Below, piece after piece: positions 63,611 to 64,000 of a DNA stretch of 64,000 nucleotides. Source of the DNA: Bordetella avium. Lineage in GTDB: Bacteria; Pseudomonadota; Gammaproteobacteria; Burkholderiales; Burkholderiaceae_B. Where the stretch lies: assembly GCF_034424645.1 (NCBI RefSeq), contig NZ_CP139969.1, forward strand, positions 1,922,001 to 1,986,000, read 5' to 3'. A program made the translations under genes and the position numbers. The notes under the pieces were generated by a model, which saw only the letters and a program-made list of their open reading frames with translations, ran no database searches and was not told the DNA's origin. Each line of letters starts with the position of its first letter. The stretch's first letter is position 1.

Positions 63611-64000
63611 AAACCTGCTGCGCCCGCTTCGTGAACGACTCGATGAAACTGGCGGCGATCCTGTTGAACACCGGCCCCACCACCATTTCGAGCGCCCGGT
63701 TCGAAAAAGCATATTCAAGCGTGAACAACACTTTGCATGCATCTTCGGCCAGTGGTTGAAAGACCCAATGTCCGACCAGACTGGAAAAAGGCCCATCGAC
63801 CAGCTCTAAATCGATGCGTTGCGGGTAATCGTGGGTGTTGCGTGTGGTAAAACGCTGCTTCATGCCCGCGAAGCTGATCAATACCGAGGCCTGCATGCCG
63901 CGCTCATCGCGTGACTGCACCTCGGTGCCCCCGCACCAGGGCATGAATTCAGGATACTTCTCGACATCGGCCACCAGATCGAACATCTGTGCTGCGCTGT
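63600..64000 (-). CDS. ratA: RatA/Coq10-like START-domain protein, 5' end outside window
   Basis: The minus-strand frame enters from beyond the window edge and ends at 63600. It contains MFDLVADVEKYPEFMPWCGG and GPFSSLVGHWVFQPLAEDAC, the START/polyketide-cyclase-like fold of the RatA/Coq10 family. E. coli RatA inhibits 70S assembly when overproduced; other members bind ubiquinone. The start codon is outside the window; an ATG at 63986 is internal to the family's usual N-terminus. Confidence 0.9.
   Translation of the reverse strand, partial: SAAQMFDLVADVEKYPEFMPWCGGTEVQSRDERGMQASVLISFAGMKQRFTTRNTHDYPQRIDLELVDGPFSSLVGHWVFQPLAEDACKVLFTLEYAFSNRALEMVVGPVFNRIAASFIESFTKRAQQVYGE

Noticed and set aside
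1..64000. CRISPR arrays, tRNA or rRNA genes, insertion sequences
   Set aside because: I looked for regularly spaced repeats, TPsiC-like GTTCGAATC motifs and transposase domains and found none that stand up.

Overview
The window looks like chromosome of a betaproteobacterium of the family Alcaligenaceae, most likely Bordetella or a close relative such as Achromobacter. It is GC-rich. It carries a Bug-type tripartite tricarboxylate binding protein, a chromosomal KfrA/recombinase pair, a gentisate pathway for 3-hydroxybenzoate, and core blocks mltG-tmk-holB-tatD and ratA-rnfH. The genus is inferred from gene content only. I saw no rRNA, tRNA, CRISPR array or intact insertion sequence.

Layout. 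1-7.4 kb (minus strand): a DoxX fragment, a phasin-like gene and a tripartite exporter (outer-membrane channel, HlyD adaptor, RbbA-like double ATPase/permease, second permease) behind a perfect FNR/ANR box. 7.8-14 kb: two short ORFs, a VRR-NUC nuclease, a MaoC protein, an MgtC protein and two overlapping multiheme cytochrome c genes. 14-18.5 kb: an exported phosphodiesterase/LamG lipoprotein, a 58-residue lipoprotein and a Tat-type phospholipase C. 18.5-25.7 kb: regulators and metabolic genes among three broken genes (an MFS transporter with an in-frame TAG, a frameshifted glutamine amidotransferase, a decayed AbiEii-type gene). 25.7-30.2 kb: a tyrosine recombinase divergent from a KfrA-like coiled-coil protein, then an MHYT-GGDEF-EAL protein. 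30.4-36.8 kb: a 3-hydroxybenzoate/gentisate operon with a divergent LysR regulator. 37-51.3 kb: an RcsC-like hybrid kinase with its own HPt domain, an APC permease, a chaperone-usher fimbrial cluster, an ACP/ketosynthase pair and an RcsB-like regulator. 52.9-64 kb: mainly housekeeping genes and a valine-degradation operon.

The most unusual finding is in the fimbrial cluster. The two halves of one pilin lie on opposite strands at either end of an approximately 0.81 kb segment (42697-43508) that also carries the major pilin backwards. Flipping this segment on paper rebuilds a pilin of about 181 residues with the expected cysteine spacing, and a collinear operon of major pilin, minor pilin, chaperone, usher and adhesin. 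The segment is therefore either a phase-variation switch in the OFF state or a fixed inversion. The inverted sequences at its ends are very short, so the mechanism is open. The ketosynthase downstream is frameshifted next to its active-site cysteine. The RcsC/RcsB-like pair flanks the fimbrial block and is a natural candidate for its control.

Decay is common: at least five genes carry stops, frameshifts or rearrangements. Some single-base events could be sequencing errors and need read-level checks.
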